This document shows, one piece after another, positions 1 through 14,345 of a stretch of 64,000 nt of DNA (its first letter is position 1; each line of letters opens with the position of its first letter). The translations under genes were made by a program, and so were the position numbers. The stretch comes from Lutjanus erythropterus (lineage: Eukaryota > Chordata > Actinopteri > Lutjaniformes > Lutjanidae), in contig CM034607.1 in NCBI GenBank assembly GCA_020091685.1, forward strand, positions 30,688,831 through 30,752,830, in the 5' to 3' direction. The notes under the pieces are model-generated. The model saw nothing but the letters and a program-made list of their open reading frames with translations, was not told the origin of the DNA and did no database searches.

Positions 1-1142
1 CATATCTGAATTAGGACAAGAATATGACTGGGATGCAATTTAAGATGTTACTGGTGCTGTGAAAAACCAGTATCATCTAGATATAGACTACAGTTAAAAC
101 TGAAGCATACCTGACTCTGGCTCCAAGATTTAGACATAAAATGAGACCAGCAACTGACACATATTCTTTAATCTGCTCCCACTGAACCATTGGCTTTTAG
201 ACAAGTTCTTCTGCAGTGTCCCAGGGTTTCTGGGTAAAGGTTATTAGCACCTTAGCAGGATTAACTAGGGTACAACTACCAACCCTGTTGTACACGTTTT
301 AAATGATCATCCCAACCTTTTCCTTAGGGAAAAAGTACGCAGAAAAACCTAACTGCAGCTAAGAAGATTGAAGTGCAGCACTGGAAGCCTCCTCACCAGG
401 AAGTATCATCAGCAAGAGTTAATGCTGCACGACCAAACACAATTTTATCGTGGACCAATTTGATCTCTAATATCCTGATACAACTATCCTGTTGGTTGAT
501 GGAGGGGAGAGTGGTGAAGGGTTGCAGAGCAGTGATGAGGGGTTTAAGGGTGGATGGTTTAAACATTCAAAATGGAATCATAAACCTGTTGTAGCATTTG
601 TTATGTGTCGGTGTAGCAATAAAAAATAAGTGATAAAAAGCTTCTATTGGTTTATATAAATGGTTTGCTGTATGATATACTTCAACTTTTGTTATTATGT
701 AATGACTGAAAAAGATTTGTTAACTGATGGAACTACATGGTAAAATGTGAGGTAGCTCTAAAGAAAATTAAATTCATAATTTCTCATCATCCCTACCCTG
801 CTTCAGCTCGATGCCCTCTGTACATTACATCTGTTGCACTGGTTCGTCTTATGTAATAGTGTTTCTCTGTATTTTTCCCTGTTAAATGAACTGTCAAACA
901 AATAAATAATACTGCAAAATCAATGTGTTACATCACCATCACATATAACTTTAAATCCAGGATCACATTCAGATCAACAAAATAGATTCCTATACAAGTT
1001 CAGGAAAGGTTGGACATCTTTAAATATGCAGTCATATGAGGATAAAGCCAAGATAAAAAAAGGTGTAAACAACAAACAAGACACAGATGGGCTGGAGGAG
1101 GGCTGACATATAACTAGGTGTTAAGTGTATGTGTGTGTATGT

Positions 1143-1144
<2 letters not shown>

Positions 1145-1193
<49 letters not shown>

Positions 1194-1292
1194 TGTATGT
1201 GTGGTGATGAGGCAGTGTAACTAGTCATCACCATGGCAAACTATAACCCACACCAACCTACAACACAGGAGGCGACACTGATGACTAGCAGT

Positions 1293-1323
<31 letters not shown>
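1145..1323. repeat. Two (GT)n microsatellites
   Basis: GT runs lie at about 1145-1191 and 1291-1323, separated by about 100 bases of non-repeat sequence. They are perfect or nearly so. Cysteine/valine-rich frames here are repeat artefacts. Confidence 0.95.
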
Positions 1324-1795
1324 CGAGAACAGACTGGCAGCTAAATAAAACTCTGCAGCATCCCACATGTGCTCCGCGCAGGGTGAAGGTGTGCGTTTCT
1401 AAATCTGCTGTCCCCCTCGGGTTTTAGCACGCAGCGCAGATGCACATTCACATTCACATTCACGACAAAACACCACTTCTTTTTGTCTTGCACGTTTGAT
1501 TCAGCTGTAATTAAGCTCAGATTTATCCCTGAGACAGTTACAAAAACCTCTCAGAAATAAGAAGTAAGAGAGATTAGTTCAGAGATCTTCAGCATTACTC
1601 ACAACCAATGCCAATGAGAGAAATGAAGCTTGAGTGTCTTAAGTGTTGAGCGAACAACTATGTTTTGTACACAGCTCCTATGTTTAAGTGGGTACTCATG
1701 CAACATCTATCGTCTTTGGAAAGCTGAGATGTTTGTGATTCAACTGATGCAATCCATTTTAAAATACAAGGCTTGGAAATTTTATGCATTTTCCT

Positions 1796-1945
1796 AAACA
1801 CTAACAATCGATGAATCAATTTATCGTTAAGTAATAAGATGCAAAATGCACATTTTTTCTATTTTTTTCTCATTTCATGTCAAAAAAAGGCACAATTACT
1901 GCCTTTTGAAGACTACTGATTAATTATCGATTCACACACTCTAGG
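1796..1945. repeat. AT-rich inverted-repeat relic (ATCGAT type)
   Basis: ACAATCGATGAATC near the left end is mirrored by TAATTATCGATTCA near the right end. This resembles the AT-rich family whose best copy is at 19527-19872. Confidence 0.35.
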
Positions 1946-3033
1946 CACAATCATTGCCACCAACAAACAAACAACTATAAAATTTAGGCAACTCAACTAT
2001 GAAGCCTCATATCAGTCCACTAATCAATATAATGGCAACAAAAATGGTCTTGTTATATTAGCAGAGTTCCAGTTAATCTAATCCAGCAACATATTTACTC
2101 TAAAACACACTATTACATCGATAAACACAGACAAGCAAAAGATGTCTTGGTATCAAAATGGCCGCTGTAGTCTGACCTTTTGATTGACACTTCAGGTCAC
2201 CCAATAGGAGCGTCCTTGTGCTGTCCACAGAGCACATAATAGCCAACGAGTCTGCGTTGAAAGAAAGAGCCTGCCTCTCATCTCCCAACTGGAACAGATT
2301 GTGCTGATAACAGGTGCTTTGTATAACCACTGAAATCCCGAAAATGACCGCATACAGTTATTTATGTAGTGTAATATAAGGCCAGAACAGGTTAATTTAA
2401 ATAGTTTGTTTCTTTTTTCCCCATTTGTTTTTTATATGTACAAAGTATAGAAGGAAAAAAGCACTATAATGTGTATATGCTTAAACACAAATGGCCATTT
2501 TTTACAAACATGTAAATATTCATGCTATGGTTCCACTGTGGTTACAGGTCATCTCCAGGCACCTGTTAGCAAAAAAAAAAAATACTCAAGCCGAAACAAA
2601 AACCTTCTGTTTCAGTGTTTTAAACTTCAGTTACTCAATGCCAGAGGCACTTACAGTGATTATAACTGTTGCAGAAAAAACTTAAGGGTGTTATCTTTCA
2701 AAAGAGGCAAAAACTATGACTGAAGTCCAAACAGTTCAAGAAAAGCTTTCAATTTACTTTGGTTATGTATGAGACAGCCATTTTAATCATTACTTGATGT
2801 AGAGTAGACACTAGAGAAGAAGATTAACATACACTAGAGCATCTTTTCTCTCTGCATAAATAAGGGACGGGTAATGGCAAAGAAATAAGATGAAAGCTCT
2901 CATCAACACTTTCCTCCATCTATCCTTCAGCTTCCGTTTTTGAGATGCCATTTTAGTTTTTACACCCTCTAAAGTGCAGACAGGGGCTGAAAAGGCTGAG
3001 AATAACTTTGAAAAGAAATGTCGTTCCTATTCT

Positions 3034-3100
<67 letters not shown>
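3034..3100. repeat. (GT)n microsatellite
   Basis: This is an uninterrupted run of about 33 GT dinucleotides inside intron 2, 6 bases shorter than the longest CA/GT runs in the window. Confidence 0.97.
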
Positions 3101-3105
<5 letters not shown>

Positions 3106-3190
3106 AATGATGTGTGAATGGACACACTGTGTGTGCTGCTGTGCGGTTATCTTACCCCTAACAAATTGGATTTATTTTAAAATCAATCTT

Positions 3191-3228
3191 GTATGCTTCG
3201 CTGAGTTTATCACAGTTCATCTGGAGTT
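3191..3228 (-). pseudogene. Possible ETS recognition-helix shadow in intron 2
   Basis: Read on the minus strand, one frame gives MNCDKLSEAYK beginning right after ctccag, against [11 protein letters not shown] in exon 2. Over 38 bases 26 match exon 2, and 23 of 29 match in the best part. Two of the differences are third-codon silent changes (GAC to GAT, AAG to AAA). The frame ends after about 20 codons at TAG, followed by a donor-like GTAAGA. It may be a decayed partial duplicate of exon 2, or chance similarity; no other part of the ETS domain is visible next to it. Confidence 0.2.
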
Positions 3229-3976
3229 CAAAACAACATGATTCCAGTTCCTGTAACTTAAGATTGACTCGTCTGGGCTCTTTGCCATTTATCTGACTCC
3301 TCTGTGTTCATACCTACTGAGAACACATGACCTAAATATGAAGCTAAGTATTAGCATTAGTCAAGACTAGCCTTACAAAGGGCGGGTAATACATTTCAGA
3401 ATGGAGAAAGGACCTGAGAAAAGCTAGCACTTGTTATTTGTGTTAATATATCAACAACAGGGTTTGTACAGCTTTTTAAAAGTAAAATTCAAGCACTTTC
3501 AAGGTGGCTAAACTAAAAACTTGCAGACTCTTATACCTGCAAGCACAGCAAAATAAAATAAAAAATCCAACAGAGGTAACATCCACCATGCTGACGTGTG
3601 GATGGCAACGACTCTGTATGTGACTGACAGTCGGGTGTGAATGGAAAAGTTTTGGCTGGACGTGCGTTCAGTTTCCTGTGTCACATGTAGGGTTTGAGTG
3701 ACCTTTAGCTTTCAGATGCAAATGTCTGTGTTAAATGATAAATAACAGATCAAAAGGAGCAAACTGTTTAAGTTAAACACATGCTTAAGGGGCAGACATG
3801 TTCCAAAAACTGTTTATGCTACATTTGGTGCATAAATGTATGTACCCTTGTGCACATGTACAAATGATTAAACTTGTGTTTCTTGGAGGCTTGCAGCCAC
3901 ATGAATTAAAAAAAAAGAAATTTGAGCTTAAGTTTGTGGATGTCATCCTTCTTTTCTTTCACCCACTTTAGTCTCA

Positions 3977-4312
<336 letters not shown>

Positions 4313-4862
4313 TTACTCCAGCTCGTCAACCCTGTCTGGGCTTTTGTTTGTCTCAAGTTGTTGGTGCACTGCATGTGATATACAATTATCCTTCTGAACT
4401 TGTTAATTCTGAAGTTGTTTTGGTACCAGGGTCAACAACACAGTAAGAGAAAAATACTTGTATTTACAGCTTAATAATGGTCAGGACTTTATATTATGAG
4501 TGCGACAATTTCTGTGTATTTTGCAAAAAAAAACAAAAAACAAAAAACAAACAAACACTCAACTGGCATTTCTTTTTTGTGCTTGAAGGTTGTTTTTTGT
4601 CTCTCTGGAAATAAACATAAGGCAAAAAAAGTGTGGAAACAGGATCCAACTTTTCAAAGCGACAAAAATAAGAGTTTAGTAAAGATCAGAAAATATGAGA
4701 GGAGAAATTACTTAGCAGTGGAGTGTTTTTTTTTGTTGGTGTTTTCTTGAACAGTTGCTCAGTCAGTCAAGTGGGTCAAAAATCAACTTGCCTGAGGTCA
4801 ATTTTTACTTGATACTATACAAATTGTTTTATTAACTAGTTGGTTTCAAATAACAAATACTC

Positions 4863-5085
4863 GTGATTTCCATGCTGAATCGGGGGTGCAACGTCTATAA
4901 AATGTCAGAAAATAGCAGAGCAGTCCATGGTGATGTCTTTAAATGTTTTGTTTTGTCAGCCCAAATTATGGCAATAATTGGAGAGAAACAAGAAGTGACA
5001 ATATTTGAGAGGCTGCAAACAGCATTTTCTGCGATTTTGTCAGGAAAAACAACTTAAACAATGAATAGACTATCAAAATAGTTTA
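4863..5085. repeat. AT-rich dispersed repeat, eroded copy
   Basis: TATAAAATGTCAGAAAATAG and a terminal segment with GAATAGACTATCAAAATAG fit the interior and end of the gggctgcaactaacgatta family. The 5' terminus is missing. Confidence 0.4.
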
Positions 5086-8034
5086 AATCTTTTTAACCAT
5101 TTTCCCAGTGAACTGAGTGAGTTGACAGATTTGCTAGCCTGACATGGCATTTCACTTGCTGCACACAAGTGGGCAATCCTTACTGTTGCGCCCTGCACGA
5201 AATCAAGGATGAGACATGTGCATTGAAATCCTGGAAACATTTTGGTCTACGGCTTTGCTGCGAAGTGGATCTAGTGCCTCCAGGAAAACTGGTGACGAGC
5301 TATTCGGCTAACTCCGCTCCCACAAACCGCAGTCATATCAAAGCTTCAGTGCTATCGCCTTCAAAGCTGGAAAATCAGCACTGTTTTAACAGATTAACAG
5401 GCCTTGAGATATATACAGACAAAATATAAGCTACGGTTTTATAACTACTATCAGAGCACACAGTCACACAGGCACACACTATTATCCAACAGTTAAAAGT
5501 ATAGGTTTTGAGTTGTAAAGCAGTGGGTGGCAGTAAAAGACTCAACACCACTTCAACACAAGGCCAGGCTGAAAGGCTGAATAGCAAAGGCATAGTGACA
5601 CACACACACACACACACACGCACACACACACACACACACACACCTCATTAGGACCAGATGTGCCTTGGCAATCAGGCTGAGAAAGCTGAGGGTGGGAAAC
5701 ATATGGCCGCAATATAACAATGCTGAATTTGGTGTGTGTATGTGTTTATGTAACTGTAAAGAAACACACTACCCTAAATACCAAGGTTACAATCAGTTTC
5801 CCACACTCTACAAAGTCTGTCATATCTATACAGCAGTGACAGTGAACTGTTAATGATACACTCGAGGCTGACCGTATATAGCACTGGTGTTACGTGGCCT
5901 ATTGACCCAAGTTACAATGACAGAGCATGAAGCAATCACACTGATAGAATATGAAAGTTGCAGTATCCCACTGTACGTGATCAGAGTCTCAAAACACAGT
6001 CTAATGTATTTGTGTATAAGCCAACTAATCTGACATATTAAACGGGGAATTGTTTAATTTTTTCAGCACTTTATTGCCTAGTCAACATTTGAGAAGAAAC
6101 TGCCTTGGGGCAGCCCCATAAAAGCAGTCAACACACAAAATCATGCAAAAGAACAGATGAAAAACAGATAACGCAGCATAAAAACGGGGAAAAAGGAGTT
6201 GTAAAAGTTGTAAAAGAGTAGAAAAAAGAAGACACACCTGGCAACTAAATCCCAGAGTAAACTGTATCTGGATATAGTGCTCAGAGGGTAATTAAATCAA
6301 TTATGACTTTTCCATTTACACAATGTGCTCTCATTGTCTCCACTGCGTGTTTATTTTGGATTAAAGTCATTTATGAATAGGAAGAGAAACACTTAAGGAA
6401 ACAAAACAACAATGGCAGGTGTTAGTTTATTAAAAAAAATTATATGGTTTACCTGATAAGTACTTTTTAAACACAGGTTCTTTTTTTTTTACAGCTTTTT
6501 TGTTAGGAGCAACAAAACTGCCATCATGTCATTTTCTCAGCATTAGGTGTCTGTAGCTGCTCTGAATGCTCTGTGACTCCTTCACAGTCAGTTAAGAGGA
6601 GCAACAACCGGTGGAAACAAATCCTGCAAGTCTTTTTGTGAAGGTGAGTGGATGACAAACTCCAAGAGTGAGTCACGACATTCCTGCCTACATGGGTGGT
6701 GCTTTCTCAATAAAAAGCAAGTAACACACTCTTTGAATTGTCATGAACCGCATTTACAAATAGCTTACTCTGCTGATATCAATCACAATGCTGTGATATG
6801 TTCGATCCTGCGTGCAACGATGCATGTACTTACGGCTTGCCTTCACATGTGTTTTCCCTTATCCAGATCGCATTTTAATAGCAGGTGTAAATGGAGTCAA
6901 AGCGAGTCATGGAAAAACTGACCAAGTCTGACACGGTGAAACCAAAGTCCAATATCAGGTGTGCAAAGTGTAGCTATGTGTCTACAAATGTTGTATATCT
7001 GTAGCAGTAGTAGTAGGAATAGAAGTAGCTGCAGAAATAGCAGTTGGTAGTAGTTGCAGTAGAAATACTAAAAGTGGGAATATCTTCAAATCAAAACAGA
7101 TGACAGTCTGTACACAAAGATCTATGAGAATACCACTCACACAGAGAGAGAGCCACAAAAATGCACTTGCAGATGTAATACCTTGTGTTTACAATACAAT
7201 GTTGCCACATTACAACAAAAGGTCAAGTACTACTCAAGTGACTAAGCTCAGAGGCAGACTTTTAATTAATTTTGTAGTGCATGAAAAGCTGCCCATTTTG
7301 TCACTGGGGTTTAAACTTAGCAAAGCAACCAAACTCCAAGTATCACACAGGCCACATCGCCGCTGAGATTGCTGCGAGCTCCCATGTGATAAATGTCTGC
7401 TAAACAATGGAGACACACACACACAAGTTGAGTAACTGCAATCTGCTTCTCCCTTTAGGATGCACTTAAGAGATTCAAGCTGTAACGTTTTACTGTCCAA
7501 AAGAGCCCAAGTTTTGCAAGAATTCCAGTGGTGCAAAGTTGCATCCTTTCTTTTCTCAACTTTGCTTCTAGTTTCCATACTTTCCCAATGAAAAATACTG
7601 ATGGATTCATTCACTGATTACTGGCAAGTCATGGTAATATTTCAGAGAGATACAAATATTTAAGAAGCAAAGTCAATAACGCCCTTTTTTATTGGAATTT
7701 CACAATGGAACTGAAGGTGTTTGTAGTTAAGAAACAATGCCAAAATACTGATTAAACCAGACAATTTACAAGAAAAGACATGAATGATGATGCTAAATAT
7801 CTACAATGTTTGAGCACTTACTTTGATCATTAACTACTACTACTTTGAACAAAAGGAATATTTAGGGGGTTGGTTCATTATTAAGTTTTGAGTTGCAAGG
7901 TCAAGGAACCTCTGTGATGAGCCTGCAAATGGGACTGCTACTGTGCTGCAGGAAGCAAGTAACGTATTCTATACGTTAGAATTCTAATGCATTTTGTATG
8001 TGATTTATGTGGTGTACACGCAACAGCTATTGCA
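5086..8034. other. Intron 1 stretch without recognised gene
   Basis: Apart from the (CA)n run at 5597-5642, nothing is recognised. 5169-5429 is more GC-rich and less repetitive than its flanks, with an 86-codon frame that matches no family I know. 6990-7070 is a degenerate (AGT)n-like stretch. Confidence 0.5.
5597..5642. repeat. (CA)n microsatellite
   Basis: A CA run with one interruption (cg). The repeat makes a cysteine/valine frame on the minus strand that should be ignored. Confidence 0.95.
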
Positions 8035-8170
8035 CACCTGTGGCTCTCCCTGAGGTTCACTTTTTTCCCCTGTCAAAAAGTTTTTTGGGGGAGTTTTCCC
8101 TTATTCTTTCAAGGGTTTACAGGACAGGCGGTATACAGATTGTAAAGCCTCACAAGGCAAATTGTGGTTT
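8035..8170 (+). repeat. Dispersed repeat ending TACAGATTGTAAAGCC
   Basis: A recognisable teleost dispersed repeat: CACTTTTTTCCCCTGTC, a GGGGGAGTTTTCCCTT block, then ACAGATTGTAAAGCCTCACA and AGGCAAATTGTGG. A second copy lies on the other strand at 16890-17050. I take it for the tail of a retroposon, but no coding part is present to prove this. Confidence 0.5.
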
Positions 8171-9068
8171 ATGATATAAAATCTGACTGAATGAAATGTG
8201 GATAGATTGTAGATAGATGACTGTTTCTGCACTCGGATGTCTGTGTATTTGAAAGCAAAATGATGAAAAGTGACCAGCAAGAAGTGCAGTGTGTCTTTTT
8301 GTATTTAATGTATTTGCTGTGTTCTCAAGAACGTCTATAACCATCGAAATTTATCAGAAACAGATTTAACATTGATAATTATAAATATGAGAAAGTGATG
8401 GGCAACGTTCACTCTCCAAATCTGCCAATATGGCAGCTCTTTAGTTTCAAGAACATAGTGTGTCTTAACACACTCAAAACATCTTATAAAAGTCATATTA
8501 GGAACAGAAAAAAATATCCTGAAAAACAGACCAATTCCTGGTGACTAATAAACCACATGCTGATATCTGATCTCCTATGGCGCTCGGAAAGTGAGCCAGA
8601 AGACAGACAAGCTGGCTATGATAGTTGATAATAGCCATTTGAAGGCAGATTACTAATGGGGTACGAGCATATGATTCATACACCAGACAATAAGGCTCTT
8701 GTCACTGGGGACAGGTTAGGCGTTGTGACACAGACACAACACACTGCTGTATAATGGGGTACAGAAAAACACACATGTGCACACACACACACACACATAT
8801 ACACATCAGGAGTGGATTAAATCAAAGTGGGCGAGCTAATATCGCTCTCACACACATAAAGCACACAGACACACAACACAGGTTAGTGGGGAGAGGTAAG
8901 TGGGTTCATGCGTGGGTGCACAGAGCACACAGACAAAGAACACAGGAATAGCAACCATGCCCACTGCATGTGTGTGTGTGGTGCAGATGTCCCTGCTGAC
9001 TCATAGCTTGTTCGTTCGTCGTTCAGCTTTCACAGATTCCGCCTTTCTCCCCCTCAACACCACTGCCA

Positions 9069-9101
<33 letters not shown>

Positions 9102-10749
9102 TCATTCTGTCCCTCCCTCGCTCAGCCTCTCCTAAGACACACTGTCTCCTAGCAACAAAAGCTTTTAGCTCTAAAAATAAATGGCCGAGTCACGACAGAC
9201 AAGACAAAATATGATTCAATTACAGAAACTTGCCAAAAGAGTTTAGAGTTTGGGCACAGATCCAGAGAGCGTCAGTGTGCGGGTGTGATCTGTCTAAGGC
9301 TGCCTGACCAGCACAGACCTCTCGCTCCAGAGCTGGATTCACTGTCACACTGTATTTACAACAGAAAGGACACATTTCACTGTCACGTAAGCACTGGAAG
9401 AGCAAGACTTTACCACCACCCAGATCAGTTTGAGCCTGAAATCCTCTAGATTCAAGTTTTTTTTTCCTCAGTGTCCTGCAGCTGTGCAAAATTCTACTTT
9501 TACCAATTTCCATTACAAGATTTGGAAAATACAGAGTTGGGCACCCTCAGGTCTACTGCTGCTAGCTTGATGGATAAATTGCGCTTTCTCTGAGCTAAAC
9601 AGCACAAAGATGCAACAAAACATTATACTGCATATTTTCAAGAAGTTACTATACAGAGTGTTAATGAGTAACATGTCAAAACAATACACCTGCTGGAGTG
9701 ATTGACCACGAATGACTGAATGAGCTGGTGATAAGTCACATTCACTTTATTAAGTTGAGGCAAGAAAGTAAGTATTTCAATTCCCAACATGTGGTCAGTT
9801 TAGTCAAACAGAGTAACAACTATTTGGAAATTTGCTCTGACAATTTTGTAATGATATGTTTCTCAACTGTCCCAGACTTGTCCCCAGCACCATTTATTTC
9901 TTCTTTAATTTCAAGAGCAGTGTACATGAATTACATTTTGCTTCTAAAGAGAGACAAAGCCCATTCATTCACACTCATGGTCTTTCTTTGAGAGGCAACA
10001 CATTGAAAGCAAGAGAGGCAGATACCGAGAGTCAGACAGCACAGCTGATGCTGTGGCATTCTGACAGATGCACAACTGAGGGTCCAGTTGGAGGTGCATC
10101 TGCTACAGCTGGTGGTGGTTAATGAAATGTGAGTAAAAACTGAGATTAACAGACACAAGGAGGCTGAGACAGAGAGCAAGAGGAAGCGGGACAAGGATGA
10201 ACACAGACTGAATAAACAGGCAAACTTGGTTGTCAAATACAAACTATCGTCACTAGAAGAAACTACAAACTCCAGTTGTTTTAGCCCTCAGGCAAAAAGG
10301 AAGGAGCTAGCTAAGCCTATTTTTTTTATATGTTTACACTGCAAGCAATTCACTGCCTATGGCCAACTGAGACACAAGTTACCCTAGTCTTTCCCTTTCA
10401 GGCAGACATTCCTCTATAACAAAGATTAGCCCTTTTTTGCATGAATTCTCTAAATCTTCTGCTAACTGCTGTTAAAACATGACAGGACTGTTATCAAAGT
10501 TGCCACAAAGCTTGCATAATATTTGCCATTTAAATATAACGTATGAGGTAAGAAATTTCTTATTTGTCTTCAGCCTGGAGAGAGAGCAATTCTTCAATTT
10601 TGTGCCGGACCAATTTCCAACCACTTTTACAAATGAATTGAAGGTTGCAATTGTCAAATTTACAGGTTCAAAAATAAATCTCAGATTAAGGCACAGTATA
10701 GCTAGTATTTTTATTATCTTGTATTAAGTTTGCATGTAAAAACATCACC
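8171..10749. other. Intron 1 stretch without recognised gene
   Basis: It has a short CA run (8776-8798) and the TTTC run at 9071-9096. Frames of about 100 codons at 9513-9220 and 10242-9931 (minus) show no recognised domain. Confidence 0.5.
9071..9096. repeat. (TTTC)n microsatellite
   Basis: About six TTTC units, part of a longer pyrimidine-rich stretch. Confidence 0.9.
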
Positions 10750-11106
10750 AGGGATGGAACTAATGATAATTTTAATTATAAATTAATCTGTTGATCATTT
10801 TCTAGATTAATTGATCAATTGTTTGGTCCATAAAATATCAGAAAACAGTTGGTTTAAAGACATCACCTTAAACTTTCCAAAAATTACATGGCCAATTTTC
10901 TTTTTTTTCAGATTTTTTATAAACATTACAACCCTAGACTAAATACTACACATTACAATTAATGATAGCTCGTTATTTGGCTACCACTAAAAACAGAAAA
11001 CAATCTGCACAGGGGCATGCAGACTTTGGGCAAGATGAATAAATTATCCCAACTAGTCCAAGATTAATTTAGGTTGACAGCTAATCGATTAATCGCTGTA
11101 GCTGTA
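10750..11106. repeat. AT-rich dispersed repeat (two fragments)
   Basis: GGGATGGAACTAATGATAAT and ATTAATCTGTTGATCATTTT begin the copy. The interior shows ATAAAATATCAGAAAACAG, and CTAATCGATTAATCGCTGTA closes it. The terminal sequences resemble those of 19527-19872 on both sides, as expected for an element with inverted ends. Confidence 0.5.
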
Positions 11107-13569
11107 AACATCATATGTTTATTAAAAAACAAAAAAAACAAAAAACATTTTATGTGTTTACACTGGCTACTGGCTTCACAATCTTCCAGATTACATTTTA
11201 AAGAGAAATGATTCAGGGTCCTTTTCAAACATGATGCCAAGATGTAAAACTGGCAGAGATTTTACTACAGCTACTTCGAATTAATCTACAGCACTGGTCA
11301 ACAGCACAAGAGGCCTGGATGCACAGATACAAATCAGGGAAAACTGACAGAAAAATTAGACAAACAAAACCAAAAGCCCTTTGTGCTATCTGGCACGCTG
11401 TACTCCAGACAGGAAGAATTTTTGATTGTCAGGCGGAGGTGAAACACACCATTTCAGGCCTCATTGGAGTCTATATATAGCAAAGTACAGGGTTGAAAAA
11501 CTCATTTACTATTAGCCTGCAGTCCCAAGCCACCTGTGTTCTCCTTTCCAAGAGAAACACAGGATCTGTGCAGCCACAGCCGGTGGGTGAGGGGGGTTTA
11601 ACACGCAGGTCTGCTTTTCTTAGGGACTCTGACGTCACCACAGTTGGAATAGTGCTCATAATAACTGATAACCATCATTGGGGTATTGTCCAGAACGCCT
11701 GCAGCCGCTGAGACTAAACACAAACGGCCTCCTTCTCCACGTCTCCCACTCTCCCCCAACAAGTTTCTTTAACATACTGTTCCATCTATCCATCTATCCT
11801 CCAGTTTATTTTTCCCTCCCTTCCTCCCATTCTTTGGTGGCTCTATATTTAGCCTTTGGAAAGGTCGGTCTGTGTCTGTCTGCAGGGTAATGATTCAGGG
11901 CCACGGAGAGCGACGCACAGAGGTAACAGGCCAGGCTAAATGGCTGGTGGACCACTGAAATCTGGATGGAGGTTTATCAGCGATGGGATCAGGACAACAC
12001 AAAAAAGCAGGAAATAAATGGGTACAGAGCAGGAAAAGGGGAATCTCCGCTGGGCGTAAACGATACTGGCATGTGCAGAGAGTCAGATTCTGGAGCAAAA
12101 TACACAAATAAAAAACAAATGCAAAAAAAAATCCTGAAAATGTTCCTATCCAACTCTAAATTTTAACTGTAAAACTTGTTTAAGACTCAAAGTTTATATC
12201 CTAACTCATTATTTTGCGGAGAATTCTTGCTCTTTAAACAATATGTATAAAATGGAAGGTCAGTTTTAACTATGGATTGTGCAGACTTGGTTGTCTGTGT
12301 AAACTACCCGTCTACAACACTGAATCACAACAGACAATCTAACACTGCTTTATTGAAGAGTCCTGAGCCTCAAAGTACTGTTTAAAAACCCTCTGCTCCT
12401 CATTGAGCTGATCTCATAATTACCCTTAAAGGATGGAGTTGAGATTCGAGGAGCCAGTGGCTTAAAGCCAGGGAGGAGTCAGAGAAACAGACGGGACGAG
12501 GAGGAAATCAGGTGGAAAGGTGGAGGAGGAAGAAACGTGGAAGAGAGGAGGCAGAACGAGAAGAAGAAACACAATCCAGCAGAGATCAAAGGGAAAAGGA
12601 GGATGGCCGTCCGCAGGTGCATGGCATGAACCCTCACCTCGGTTCTCACATGATCTCTCCATTACATAAGGCTTACAGTCAGACAGACGGATGAACAGAC
12701 CGACAGAGAAAGACTGGGAGAGGAAGGAAGGGAGACAGGGTCAGTATTAAGGAAGAGAGATAAAGACAGAAACTAAACTAAAAAAAAATCTTAGAGATAT
12801 GAGATGTAGGCTGACATTTGTGCATGCATATTCATTTCCAAACCATGAAACAAAGACACTGACTGAGTACTATGAGGCCAGAGGAAAAGAGAAAGCTTCA
12901 TAGAAAGAGAGAAGTGGAGGAATGGAGGAAGTGCACAAGGATAAAGGCCAGAAGACAAGCTGCCATAATACCAAGAGTCAATAAAGCCTACAAAAAAATC
13001 CACCATCAAGATTAAATGATCATTTTAACAGTGGGTGTATTATACAAATTTGTTTTATGGGGGTCTAGTCAAGCATGTTTTAAGTTTTAATGGCTTAAGT
13101 CTCTAAATCTATGGGGGTCAAGTGGTGAGACAAAAGGCAGACGCTCATTTTTTATGAACTGTACTGCCAGGACTGCCACTGGTGTTTTAAGTGGCCATCA
13201 GTGAAGTGACACTGTCTGGCTTAAATCAGCCCGATACTCACCAAGTTTTAAAGGTACCCACCTAAATAATTCAGTGCCAAGAAGTAGTGAAATTTCTCCA
13301 ACCAAACGATACCCTTATCTGATCCTTTTTGTATCCAGATATAGAAAAAAGGGATTTTTTTCTTTTGTCCATTATTTTGAGGTTTACATATCAATAGGTC
13401 CATGCACATTTTCCTTTTTGTCATAGATCATCCATTTCTTCCATTTACGCATAAAGACATTTTCTCTCAGTCTAAGCAAATAGGTCATTTTTTCCATGTT
13501 ATAAATCCCTCTCACAATTTGTAACCAGTGCTCTATGGTAAGGGGATCTGCCTTATACCAGTTTCTTGG
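11107..13569. other. Intron 1 stretch without recognised gene
   Basis: A purine-rich region on the plus strand spans about 12470-12790. No other structure is recognised. Confidence 0.5.
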
Positions 13570-13692
13570 TGTTGCCTTCTTGCTTGTTACCAACAATCAC
13601 GCACATTTTACTTTTATCAAAAATTGCAGGCCTCTGCAATTTGGATATTGCTCTTGGCCATAATGCAATTAACTGTGCAGCCCTGGTACACA
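13570..13692. repeat. Terminal fragment of the TGTGCAGCCCT element
   Basis: CAATTTGGATATTGCTCTTG, then GCAATTAACTGTGCAGCCCT, match the right end of the element at 36858-37207. The left part is missing. Confidence 0.5.
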
Positions 13693-14303
13693 TCTGTGAC
13701 CTCTGATTAAAAAGAAATGCATAAAACATCAGAGAACTACTTCAGGAATGCTTCAATTCACATGATGGGTATCAAATAAAGTAGAAAAAAGGTATCAAAT
13801 GAATTACTCTCTTGGTATTGGTATCACTTTAAGAGTACTGGTATTAGTATTGTAGTTTTTTGAATGATGCCCAGCCCAACTGGTTCTCCTGGGGATGATG
13901 TGGTTGCTTTCCATCTAAGAAATCCATTTTCTAAATAGCTTGTGCTGTGAACGCTGCTTCACGTAGACTGCAAGCAATCCAAACTAAACAAAGCCACAAC
14001 ATTTGGGATGAGCAGATTTAGAGCAAAGACAGCTACACTGCTGTGTTCGAAAGTCTGCAGAAAAGAGTTGAGACACAGTAGAAAGTAGGGGGTTTGACCA
14101 TTTGCCACAGCAGTAAAGCCTTGGACTGCAAAGCGAAGCCTTTAAGTGTATAAACCATCTCTGCTACAACTGAGACAGCTAAGCCACTCTAATCTGTGAC
14201 ACAGCGGCCGCCCGAACCTCGCCAGACAGAAACCTGTCACGTCCTGGAGAACTCCGCAGCACCTAGGAGGCAGCCAAGGCAGTGATTAAGCCCGCCCTGG
14301 CTT

Positions 14304-14337
<34 letters not shown>

Positions 14338-14345
14338 TGTGTGTG
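14304..14345. repeat. (GT)n microsatellite
   Basis: A GT run with one CT interruption near its right end. Confidence 0.95.
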
